Source: Anaerolineae bacterium | GTDB taxonomy: Bacteria > Chloroflexota > Anaerolineae > Promineifilales > Promineifilaceae | Reading direction: 5' to 3' | Assembly: GCA_020848035.1 (NCBI GenBank) | Contig: JADLAX010000026.1 | Location: forward strand, 124,001 to 188,000 | DNA length: 64,000 nucleotides | Part shown: piece after piece, positions 32,497 to 39,114 of the stretch | How positions within the stretch are numbered: the first letter of the stretch is position 1 | Layout: each line of letters starts with the position of its first letter | Notes under the pieces: model-generated | Seen by the model: the letters and a program-made list of their open reading frames with translations, nothing else | Database searches by the model: none | What the model was told of the DNA's origin: nothing | Translations under genes and position numbers: made by a program

Positions 32497-34749
32497 ATGA
32501 CCCCACCCCCCTACCTCCACCTCTTCCCCATCCGCCACCACGGGCCGGGTTCGGCGCGGGCGCTGCTGGCGGCGCTGCGTGAGCTGAAGCCGGACGCCAT
32601 TTTGGTGGAAGGGCCAGCCGATGCCAACGAAATCATTCCCTGGCTGGGGCACGAGGCAATGGAGCCGCCGATTGCCCTGCTGGTCTATCGTCCCGACAAG
32701 CCAGAGGCAGCAGGCTCCTACCCATTTGCCGAATTTTCGCCAGAATTTCAGGCGCTGCGTTATGGCGTGGCGCACCATATCGTCACCCGCTTTTTTGATT
32801 TGCCGCAGGCGGTGATGCTGGCGACCGCTGCCCGACCGATGATGCCGGATACGGCCGTCTTCAACCAACTCGCCTCACTCACCGGCCATCGCGACTACGA
32901 ACTGTGGTGGAACGCCGCCATCGAGCAGCGCCAAAACCAGACCGATCTGTTCGCTGGCATTCTGGAGCTAATGACCGCCATGCGCACCGCTGCGGAGGGA
33001 ACTGTGGCAGGGGAGCTGGATGAGAAAACGGAACTCCCTCACAAACTTGCTCAGCAGCGCGAAGCCCACATGCGCCGCGCCATCCGTCAGGCCCGCGCCG
33101 AGGGGTGTGAGCGCATTGCCGTGGTTTGCGGCGCATGGCACGCCCCCGCCCTGTGCGATTTAGGCACCGAAGCGGCCGACGACGCCCTGCTGGCCAATCT
33201 GCCCGGCGTGGCCGTGGAAACGGCCTGGGTGCCCTGGACCTACGGCCGAATCTCGGCCACCACCGGCTACGGCGCGGGCATTCGCGCCCCCGGCTGGTAC
33301 CACCACCTGTGGCAGATGGGGCAGCAGCAGGCCAGCCCAACGCAGATGAGCATTCACTGGCTCAGCCACGTGGCCCAGCTGCTGCGCGACCAGGATTTGG
33401 ACGCCTCGTCGGCCCACATCATCGAGGCGGTGCGGCTGGCAGAATCGCTGGCAGCGCTGCGCGGTCTGGCCGCCCCCGGCCTGCCCGAGCTAAACGAAGC
33501 GACCCAAACCGTGCTCTGCTTTGGTGATGCCGCGCCCATGCAGCTCATCCACAAGCGGCTCATCGTCGGCGAGCGCATGGGCGCAGTGCCGCCCGACTCG
33601 CCCATGATTCCACTCCAGCGCGACCTGCACCAGCAGCAGCGCCGCCTGCGCCTGCGTCCCGAACCGGAACCCACCACGCTCAACCTTGACCTGCGCAGCG
33701 ACAGCCACCGCGAGCGCAGCCAACTGCTGCACCGGCTGAACTTGCTCAAGGTGCCCTGGGGCAAAATTACGCCGATTCGCGGCCAGTCGGGCACCTACCA
33801 GGAGGTGTGGCAGCTGGCCTGGAAGCCAGAATTTGTGGTGCGGGTGATTGAGGCGGGCGTTTGGGGCAATACGGTGGTGACGGCCGTTACCAACTTTGCC
33901 ACCGACCAGGCCAACCATGCCCAGGATTTGCCCACGCTCACCCACCTGCTCGACCAGGCGCTGCTGGCCGATTTGCCCGAACTGGTGCTGAGCCTGCTGG
34001 AACGTATCGAAGCGCAGGCAGCTGGTAGCAGCGACGTGCCGCATATGATGGACGCCCTGCTGCCGCTGGCCCGCGTCCTGCGCTACGGCGATGTGCGCCA
34101 GACCAATCCTGAACTGGTGCGCCACGTCGTCGATACACTGGTGACGCGCATCTGCATTGGCCTGCCCAGCACCTGCGCCAGCCTGGACAATGACGCGGCA
34201 GCGGAGATGCTGGACCGGGTAACGGCCGTTCACACCACCATCGCCACCCAGCAAAACGTAAACCATCTGGCCGCCTGGGAGCAAACCTTGCGCCAGCTGG
34301 CCGACCAGCCGGGGATGCATGGCTTGCTGGCGGGGAAAGCGACCAGGTTGTTGTTGGATACGGCCGTTTTCCAACCGTCAGAAGCGGCGCTGCGGCTGGA
34401 GCGGGTGTTGTCGGGCACGGCAATCGACGCCAACCAGCTCAGCCAGATGGCTTTCTGGATCGAGGGCTTTCTCAAGGGCAGCGGCCTGCTGGTGCTGCAC
34501 GACCAGACGCTGTGGCAGCTGCTCGACGGCTGGGTGATGCAGCTCGATGCCGAACGCTTCCAAACCATCCTGCCCCTGCTGCGCCGCACCTTCAGCACCT
34601 TCTCCGATGCCGCTCGACAGCAGCTCATGGACCGGGTGCGCTACGGCAGCGCGTCGGCCAATCAGCCCAGCCACGCCCCCACCTTTGATGAAGCCCAGGC
34701 GGATAAGGTTCTGCCGCTCGTCGCAAAATTATTAGGCATCCAATCGTAG
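32497..34749 (+). CDS. DUF5682-family protein, TraB/ChaN-like N-terminal domain
   Basis: This is a 750-residue protein. Residues 1-230 hold 'IRHHGPGS' (12-19), 'VEGPAD' (37-42), 'VTRFFDLP' and 'VVCGAWHAP' (209-217). This set of His/Glu motifs resembles the TraB/TIKI/ChaN superfamily, in which they bind metal for peptidase or heme-related activity; that link is an inference from motifs. The rest is a long helical region with no catalytic signature. The ATG 32497 is preceded by a weak ribosome site; earlier codons lie in repeat DNA. The gene lies between the MoxR ATPase and the vWA protein and is probably a client or effector. Confidence 0.75.
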   Translation: MTPPPYLHLFPIRHHGPGSARALLAALRELKPDAILVEGPADANEIIPWLGHEAMEPPIALLVYRPDKPEAAGSYPFAEFSPEFQALRYGVAHHIVTRFFDLPQAVMLATAARPMMPDTAVFNQLASLTGHRDYELWWNAAIEQRQNQTDLFAGILELMTAMRTAAEGTVAGELDEKTELPHKLAQQREAHMRRAIRQARAEGCERIAVVCGAWHAPALCDLGTEAADDALLANLPGVAVETAWVPWTYGRISATTGYGAGIRAPGWYHHLWQMGQQQASPTQMSIHWLSHVAQLLRDQDLDASSAHIIEAVRLAESLAALRGLAAPGLPELNEATQTVLCFGDAAPMQLIHKRLIVGERMGAVPPDSPMIPLQRDLHQQQRRLRLRPEPEPTTLNLDLRSDSHRERSQLLHRLNLLKVPWGKITPIRGQSGTYQEVWQLAWKPEFVVRVIEAGVWGNTVVTAVTNFATDQANHAQDLPTLTHLLDQALLADLPELVLSLLERIEAQAAGSSDVPHMMDALLPLARVLRYGDVRQTNPELVRHVVDTLVTRICIGLPSTCASLDNDAAAEMLDRVTAVHTTIATQQNVNHLAAWEQTLRQLADQPGMHGLLAGKATRLLLDTAVFQPSEAALRLERVLSGTAIDANQLSQMAFWIEGFLKGSGLLVLHDQTLWQLLDGWVMQLDAERFQTILPLLRRTFSTFSDAARQQLMDRVRYGSASANQPSHAPTFDEAQADKVLPLVAKLLGIQS

Positions 34750-34774
34750 GGGCGACCCGGCGGGTCGCCCCTAC
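34746..34774. repeat. 29-bp near-perfect palindrome (GTAGGGGCGACCCG...)
   Basis: GTAGGGGCGACCCG (34746-34759) and its exact reverse complement (34761-34774) flank a single base. It overlaps the DUF5682 stop codon and precedes the vWA gene by 13 bases. No T-run follows, so it is a REP-like or mRNA-processing hairpin rather than a classical terminator. Confidence 0.9.
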
Positions 34775-34787
34775 CGGTAACAAACGC

Positions 34788-36029
34788 ATGAAAGATACAG
34801 AATCTACCTACCAACCATTTTTTTCCGCCGCCGACGGTTTAGACGAAAACGGCCGTCGCTGGCGGCTTATCCTGGGGCAAACGCAAGATGAGGCAGGGCA
34901 AGATGCCCAACCCGGCGAAGGCGAGGGCCAGGGCGAGCAGCCGCAGTCGCAAACCGGCCTGTCCGAACAAGATCAGGCAATGGACAAGGCGCTGGAAGCG
35001 CTGTACGGCGACAGCACCGGCGGCGACCTCAGCGACTCCAACCCGGACATTGCCCGCTGGCTGGGCGACATCCGCAGCTACTTCCCCGCCGAGGTGGTGC
35101 AGGTAATGCAGCAGGACGCGCTGAGCAAGCTCAACCTGCGCCGCCTGCTCAGCCAGCCAGAATTTTTGGAGGCGATTGAGCCAGACGTGAATCTGGTGGC
35201 CAATTTGCTGGCGCTGCGCCGGGTGATGCCCGGCAAAACGAAGGAGACGGCCAAAGAGGTGGTGCGCAAGGTGGTGGAACAGCTGCTGGCGCAGCTGCGC
35301 TATCCGCTGGAGCAGGCGATTTCGGGCAGCTTAAACCGGGCCACGCGCAGCCGCCGCCCGCGCCACAAGGAGATCAACTGGGGGCGCACGGTGCACGCCA
35401 ATTTGAAGCATTATCAGCCCGATTTGCAAACGGTGGTGCCAGAGAACTTGGTGGGATACGGCCGTAAACGCTCCGCCCTGCGCGATGTGATTATTGCCCT
35501 GGACACCAGCGGCTCGATGGCCACGTCGGTGGTCTACGGCAGCATTTACGCTTCCGTCATGGCCTCGATTCCGGCGCTGGCTACCCGGCTGGTGCTGTTC
35601 GACACCAGCGTGGTGGATTTAACCGACCAGCTCGACGATCCGGTGGAGCTGCTGTTTGGCCTGAAGCTGGGCGGCGGCACCAACATCGACCGGGCGCTGG
35701 GCTACTGCCAGCAGCTCGTCACCCGCCCGCGCGACACGGTATTGGTGCTGCTCACCGATTTGTTCGAGGGAGGCAGCAAGGAAAACATGGTGCGCCGCGT
35801 GGCCACGCTGGTGAGCGACGGCGTACAAATCGTGGCTCTGCTGGCGCTCAACGACCAGGGCGCACCCCGCTTCGACCGGCAGATGGCGCAGGAGTTGGTC
35901 AATCTGGGGGTACCGGCCTTTGCCTGCACCCCGCAGCTTTTCCCCGATTTGATGGGCGCGGTGTTAAACGGCCGTGACCTCCGCCACTGGGCCGCCACGC
36001 ATGGCATCGTCACTGCGCCGGATAATTAA
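34788..36029 (+). CDS. vWA domain protein, last gene of the MoxR cassette
   Basis: This is a 413-residue protein. Residues 30-60 are acidic and Gln/Gly-rich, 85-225 helical, and 230-405 a vWA domain. The MIDAS is complete: D239-x-S241-x-S243 in 'LDTSGSM', T298 in 'GGGTNI' and D324 in 'LTDLFEGG'. The basic patch 'TRSRRPRHKEINWGR' just before the vWA domain is like the CoxE-type proteins that pair with MoxR ATPases. It presumably recruits a substrate through the metal site so that the ATPase can remodel it. It closes the five-gene cassette; word-repeat DNA follows. Confidence 0.88.
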   Translation: MKDTESTYQPFFSAADGLDENGRRWRLILGQTQDEAGQDAQPGEGEGQGEQPQSQTGLSEQDQAMDKALEALYGDSTGGDLSDSNPDIARWLGDIRSYFPAEVVQVMQQDALSKLNLRRLLSQPEFLEAIEPDVNLVANLLALRRVMPGKTKETAKEVVRKVVEQLLAQLRYPLEQAISGSLNRATRSRRPRHKEINWGRTVHANLKHYQPDLQTVVPENLVGYGRKRSALRDVIIALDTSGSMATSVVYGSIYASVMASIPALATRLVLFDTSVVDLTDQLDDPVELLFGLKLGGGTNIDRALGYCQQLVTRPRDTVLVLLTDLFEGGSKENMVRRVATLVSDGVQIVALLALNDQGAPRFDRQMAQELVNLGVPAFACTPQLFPDLMGAVLNGRDLRHWAATHGIVTAPDN

Positions 36030-36067
36030 AATGGGACACAGATTAACACAGATGAACACTGATTTTT

Positions 36068-37096
36068 TTATTGTTCCGTGGAAATTCGTGTTAATCCGTG
36101 GCTAAACAATTTCTCGGCCAGCCAGTCGGCGGTGAGGAGCGGCAGGGTGAAGGCCAGGATGATGGCCCAGGTGATGAGGGGAGCGGTGAGGGGGAGAACG
36201 GCCGTAAATAACAACAGCAACATACAAATGTTGTATCCCATCAACACAACGTCTATATCGCGAGTCGGGCTGTTTTTCCGGGTGATTTGCCACAACAGTA
36301 CATAACATTCGATCGCAAGAATGCGGAGGATCATCTCCAGCCACCACGGCAATTGTTCACTACGAGACAGCGGAAATTTATCAATCACTGGGAGAATGGG
36401 TCCCAGCAAATTCAGAACAGTCTGCCAGAAAAAAGCATAGATACGCAGACGAGTGGGAATGGTGAGCTGGTCGGGCGGAAACGGCCGTGCGCCCAACCAA
36501 ATCGCCGTCGTGCGGGCACCAAAGGCAAAGTCGTTGGCCAGATCGCGCAAACTGCTGCTAACGCCGTTCACCAGCAAAATGTATACGGTGATGAATCCCG
36601 CCGCCACCCAGGTTTGCGGCGTGGGCTGCCCCACCACAAACGCCCCAAACAACAAAAACGCTGCCCAGCTGGAACCCTGCACCAAATCAGTCAGCGGCGG
36701 CAGCGGGCTGCGCTTGCCAACAAAGTTGTACAGCGTCATCCCACCCACGGCCCAGGCCAGGCACAGTAGCGCCCAACCATTGCCACCGAGCACCAGCCAC
36801 AAAATTAGCAGGATGGGCAGCTGGACGGCTACCCAAATCCGCACCTGCCGCACCGTCACCAGGCCGCTCACTAGCGGGTAGTTGTGGCGGGAGGGTTGCG
36901 TTTTGTCGAGGGGCAGGTCGATGAGGTCGTTGAGCAGGTAGGCATAGAGGTGGTAGGCAACGGCCGTTGCCAGCAACCCCGCCACCTGCCAGCCATTCAC
37001 CGAGCCACTTGCCGTGCCTGCACCGATGAGGGGGAGAACGGCCGTATACCCCCAAATCGCCACATGCCCAAACCGGAACCAATCACGCATTTTCAT
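36068..37096 (-). CDS. UbiA-family prenyltransferase
   Basis: This protein of about 342 residues has eight to nine transmembrane helices. The two Asp-rich motifs that bind the prenyl diphosphate via Mg are 'NDLIDLPLDKTQPSRHNYP' (NDxxD, first) and 'LRDLANDFAFGARTT' (DxxxD, second). Family members prenylate aromatic or lipid acceptors in quinone, chlorophyll, heme or archaeal-type lipid synthesis; the acceptor is not predictable. I start at ATG 37096. The upstream reading frame runs through the terminator of the M50 gene, and a TATAAT box sits seven bases before this ATG, pointing to a leaderless mRNA. Confidence 0.85.
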   Translation of the reverse strand: MKMRDWFRFGHVAIWGYTAVLPLIGAGTASGSVNGWQVAGLLATAVAYHLYAYLLNDLIDLPLDKTQPSRHNYPLVSGLVTVRQVRIWVAVQLPILLILWLVLGGNGWALLCLAWAVGGMTLYNFVGKRSPLPPLTDLVQGSSWAAFLLFGAFVVGQPTPQTWVAAGFITVYILLVNGVSSSLRDLANDFAFGARTTAIWLGARPFPPDQLTIPTRLRIYAFFWQTVLNLLGPILPVIDKFPLSRSEQLPWWLEMILRILAIECYVLLWQITRKNSPTRDIDVVLMGYNICMLLLLFTAVLPLTAPLITWAIILAFTLPLLTADWLAEKLFSHGLTRISTEQ

Positions 37097-37103
37097 GCGG
37101 TAG

Positions 37104-37109
37104 ATTATA
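37104..37109 (-). promoter_or_regulatory. -10 element immediately before the UbiA start codon
   Basis: TATAAT on the minus strand, with seven bases between it and the ATG at 37096, so transcription would start at or beside the A of the start codon. No good -35 is visible. Confidence 0.5.
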
Positions 37110-37114
37110 ACAAC

Positions 37115-37146
37115 AAAAAAGCCCGCCCCGGTATTCCGAAGCGGAC
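37115..37146 (-). terminator. Intrinsic terminator between the M50 protease gene and UbiA
   Basis: On the minus strand, GTCCGCTTCGG pairs (with GU pairs) with CCGGGGCGGGC around an AATA loop and is followed by TTTTTT. It lies between the M50 gene stop (37318) and the UbiA promoter. Confidence 0.75.
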
Positions 37147-37168
37147 TTTTCACTTATCACTTTTTACT

Positions 37169-37312
37169 GGGGCGAGGCAGGTGTGGGTTTCGTCGCTTTG
37201 CTAGACAACACCCTCTTGCATCTGCCTCAGCCTACATTTTTGGGGCGAGGCAGGTGTGGCTTTAGCCTCTTTGTTGGACAACGGTCCCTTGCACCTGCCT
37301 CGCCGCTACGGG
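37169..37312. repeat. Two tandem copies of a 73-bp hairpin-forming repeat
   Basis: Copy 1 starts at 37169 and copy 2 at 37242, both with GGGGCGAGGCAGGTGTGG. Each contains GAGGCAGGTG and, about 40 bases later, its complement CACCTGCCTC (CATCTGCCTC in copy 1), so each unit can fold into a stem-loop. The copies differ at about a quarter of positions. They fill the 3' gap of the M50 protease gene. Confidence 0.85.
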
Positions 37313-37317
37313 TTTGT

Positions 37318-38430
37318 TCAGGCGGACTGTACCCTGGGGAACAATTCTGGCCGCATCGCCGCCATGCGCAGCATGTGCCGGATGTGCCTGCCAGAGATGA
37401 TGCCGATGATACGGCCGTATTCCACCACCGGCAGCGCGTTCAACTGTTCGTTGCTCAGCCGCTGCTGCACATCGTACAGGTCAGTGGTCAGTGACACGGG
37501 CTGCACGTCCCGGGCCATCACGGCGGCGACCGTCTGGTCTGGGCCGTCGTTCTGCAGGGCCGTCATCAGCCGCTCGTTGCCCAAAAAGCCAACGTAGGTG
37601 CCATAGTGGGCCACCGGGAAATCCGTCAGGCCGCGCGCGGTCCAGTTCACGACGTTACGCAAACTGTCGGCCGGGTCTAAAACCGGCACCTGGTTGCTGT
37701 ACGCCTGCTGCACCGTGTAGCCGCGCAGCCGCTGGCGGAACTGTACCATTTGCGCCTCCTGGGTTGCCCCAGAGAAGATAAAGATGGCAATCAGGACACT
37801 AAAGAACTGGCCGTTCAGCAGACCGTAAATACCAAACAGCACGGCCAACACCCGGCCAATCCCGGCGGCAATGCTGGTGGCACGGCCGTAATCCAACTTC
37901 ATCGCCAGGGCGGCCCGCAAAACCCGACCACCGTCCATAGGGAAGGCTGGAATCATGTTAAAGAGCGCCAAAACAACGTTGTAGTAAAAGATATAAGAAA
38001 AAATGGAGCCAAACGTCAGCGAGATGCCGCTGGTTAATGGGTTGGTTAAGGGCAAGTTGAAGAGAACGGCCGCTCCACCCATCAAAATAGCCAGGACCAC
38101 GTTAACCGCTGGGCCAGCCAGGGCAATCACAAACTCCTGCTTGGGATTGTCCGGCATGTGGCGCAGCTGGGCCACGCCACCAATGGGCAGCAGCACAATG
38201 CGCTCCACCGGGACGCCATAGTTGAGCGCCGCAAAGCTGTGACCTAGTTCATGCAAAGTCACCAGCACAAACAGCAGCGAGATAGAAATCACGCCAAAGA
38301 GGGCACCTGCCAGGCCACCGCCCGCCAGCACGCCAAACTGAAACGCCGCCCAGATCAAAATCAGCGGAAATGTCAGGTGAACGCGAATGTCAATACCGCG
38401 AACAGAAAACAGTTTCAACGAGCTGTTCAT
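37318..38430 (-). CDS. Site-2 protease-type zinc metalloprotease (M50) with CBS domains
   Basis: This 370-residue protein has about six transmembrane helices in the first 225 residues, then a pair of CBS domains. Zinc-binding H60-E61-x2-H64 is in 'TLHELGHSF' and the third ligand D166 is in 'NMIPAFPMDGGRV'. This is the SpoIVFB-like group III of S2P proteases, in which the CBS domains regulate activity by binding adenine nucleotides. Substrates are usually membrane-anchored transcription factors or anti-sigma factors; none is adjacent here. A hairpin sits in the 5' leader. Confidence 0.92.
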   Translation of the reverse strand: MNSSLKLFSVRGIDIRVHLTFPLILIWAAFQFGVLAGGGLAGALFGVISISLLFVLVTLHELGHSFAALNYGVPVERIVLLPIGGVAQLRHMPDNPKQEFVIALAGPAVNVVLAILMGGAAVLFNLPLTNPLTSGISLTFGSIFSYIFYYNVVLALFNMIPAFPMDGGRVLRAALAMKLDYGRATSIAAGIGRVLAVLFGIYGLLNGQFFSVLIAIFIFSGATQEAQMVQFRQRLRGYTVQQAYSNQVPVLDPADSLRNVVNWTARGLTDFPVAHYGTYVGFLGNERLMTALQNDGPDQTVAAVMARDVQPVSLTTDLYDVQQRLSNEQLNALPVVEYGRIIGIISGRHIRHMLRMAAMRPELFPRVQSA

Positions 38431-38451
38431 GTTTTACTTCCTTTGTAATGG

Positions 38452-38474
38452 GAGAGCCACCACTGTTGGCTCTC
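38452..38474 (-). promoter_or_regulatory. 8-bp hairpin in the M50 protease gene leader
   Basis: GAGAGCCA (38452-38459) pairs with TGGCTCTC (38467-38474) around a 7-base loop, 22-44 bases upstream of the start codon at 38430. It could be an operator or an mRNA stem. Confidence 0.4.
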
Positions 38475-38583
38475 AACACGCAGAGAGGACATCTCTGAGA
38501 ATTGATTTACTGATACATGATCTAGCCTAAGGGAAAACTGTATAAAAATTGTTAGCGGGGCATTAGGGCAGTATGAAAACAAA

Positions 38584-38613
38584 AAACCTCCATGCGCATT
38601 CACATGGAGGTTT
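38584..38613 (-). terminator. Terminator of the tRNA operon
   Basis: AAACCTCCATG (38584-38594) and CATGGAGGTTT (38603-38613) are perfect complements. On the minus strand a T-run follows, directly after the tRNA-Arg gene. Confidence 0.85.
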
Positions 38614-38622
38614 CTTTTTGTG

Positions 38623-38696
38623 TACGCCCTGAGGGACTCGAACCCCCGACCTTCTGGTTCGTAGCCAGACGCTCTAATCCACTGAGCTAAGGGCGC
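38623..38696 (-). tRNA. tRNA-Arg (anticodon ACG)
   Basis: A 74-base cloverleaf on the minus strand. The acceptor stem GCGCCCT pairs with AGGGCGT (one G-U pair), the anticodon loop is CTACGAA with anticodon ACG, and the T-arm contains GGTTCGAGTCC. CCA is not encoded. It is the last gene of a three-tRNA operon. Confidence 0.96.
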
Positions 38697-38736
38697 GTAT
38701 TAAAAAATTGGCCACATTGGCCGCTGACTTTTAAGG

Positions 38737-38825
38737 CGGGGAGGAAGGGATTCGAACCCTTGAACGATTTTTACACCGTTAACCGCTTAGCAGGCGGCCC
38801 CAATCGACCACTCTGGCACCTCCCC
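38737..38825 (-). tRNA. tRNA-Ser (anticodon GCT)
   Basis: An 89-base class II tRNA with a long variable arm. The acceptor stem GGGGAGG pairs with CCTCCCC, the anticodon loop is CTGCTAA with anticodon GCT, and the T-arm contains GGTTCGAATCC. CCA is not encoded. Middle gene of the operon. Confidence 0.96.
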
Positions 38826-38874
38826 TAAAAGCCAACTTGCTGCCAGGTAAGGCCTACAATTGGTAAGACTAAGG

Positions 38875-38961
38875 CGGAGGGAGAGGGATTCGAACCCTCG
38901 GTAAGCTGTTGCCTACTACGGTTTTCAAGACCGTCGCAATCGTCCACTCTGCCATCCCTCC
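38875..38961 (-). tRNA. tRNA-Ser (anticodon TGA)
   Basis: An 87-base class II tRNA. The acceptor stem GGAGGGA pairs with TCCCTCC, the anticodon loop is CTTGAAA with anticodon TGA, and the T-arm contains GGTTCGAATCC. CCA is not encoded. First gene of the operon. Confidence 0.96.
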
Positions 38962-38996
38962 AGGCTGTGGAGGGGGTTTATGCAACCCGGTCGCGG

Positions 38997-39025
38997 AGTA
39001 TAACACGCCACTTTTGGCACGTCAA
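38997..39025 (-). promoter_or_regulatory. Strong promoter of the tRNA operon
   Basis: On the minus strand: TTGACG (39025-39020), 17 bp, TATACT (39002-38997). It lies about 36 bases before the first tRNA. Confidence 0.8.
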
Positions 39026-39056
39026 TATGATCCTGACTGTAAAATTCAACCCCAGA

Positions 39057-39085
39057 TTGTATCGTCGCGCCATATCCGCTATCAT
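39057..39085 (+). promoter_or_regulatory. Predicted promoter of the SppA gene
   Basis: TTGTAT (39057-39062), 17 bp, TATCAT (39080-39085), 30 bp before the ATG at 39115. Confidence 0.5.
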
Positions 39086-39114
39086 TCCGCCGACAACCAG
39101 CAAATGAGGCATGA

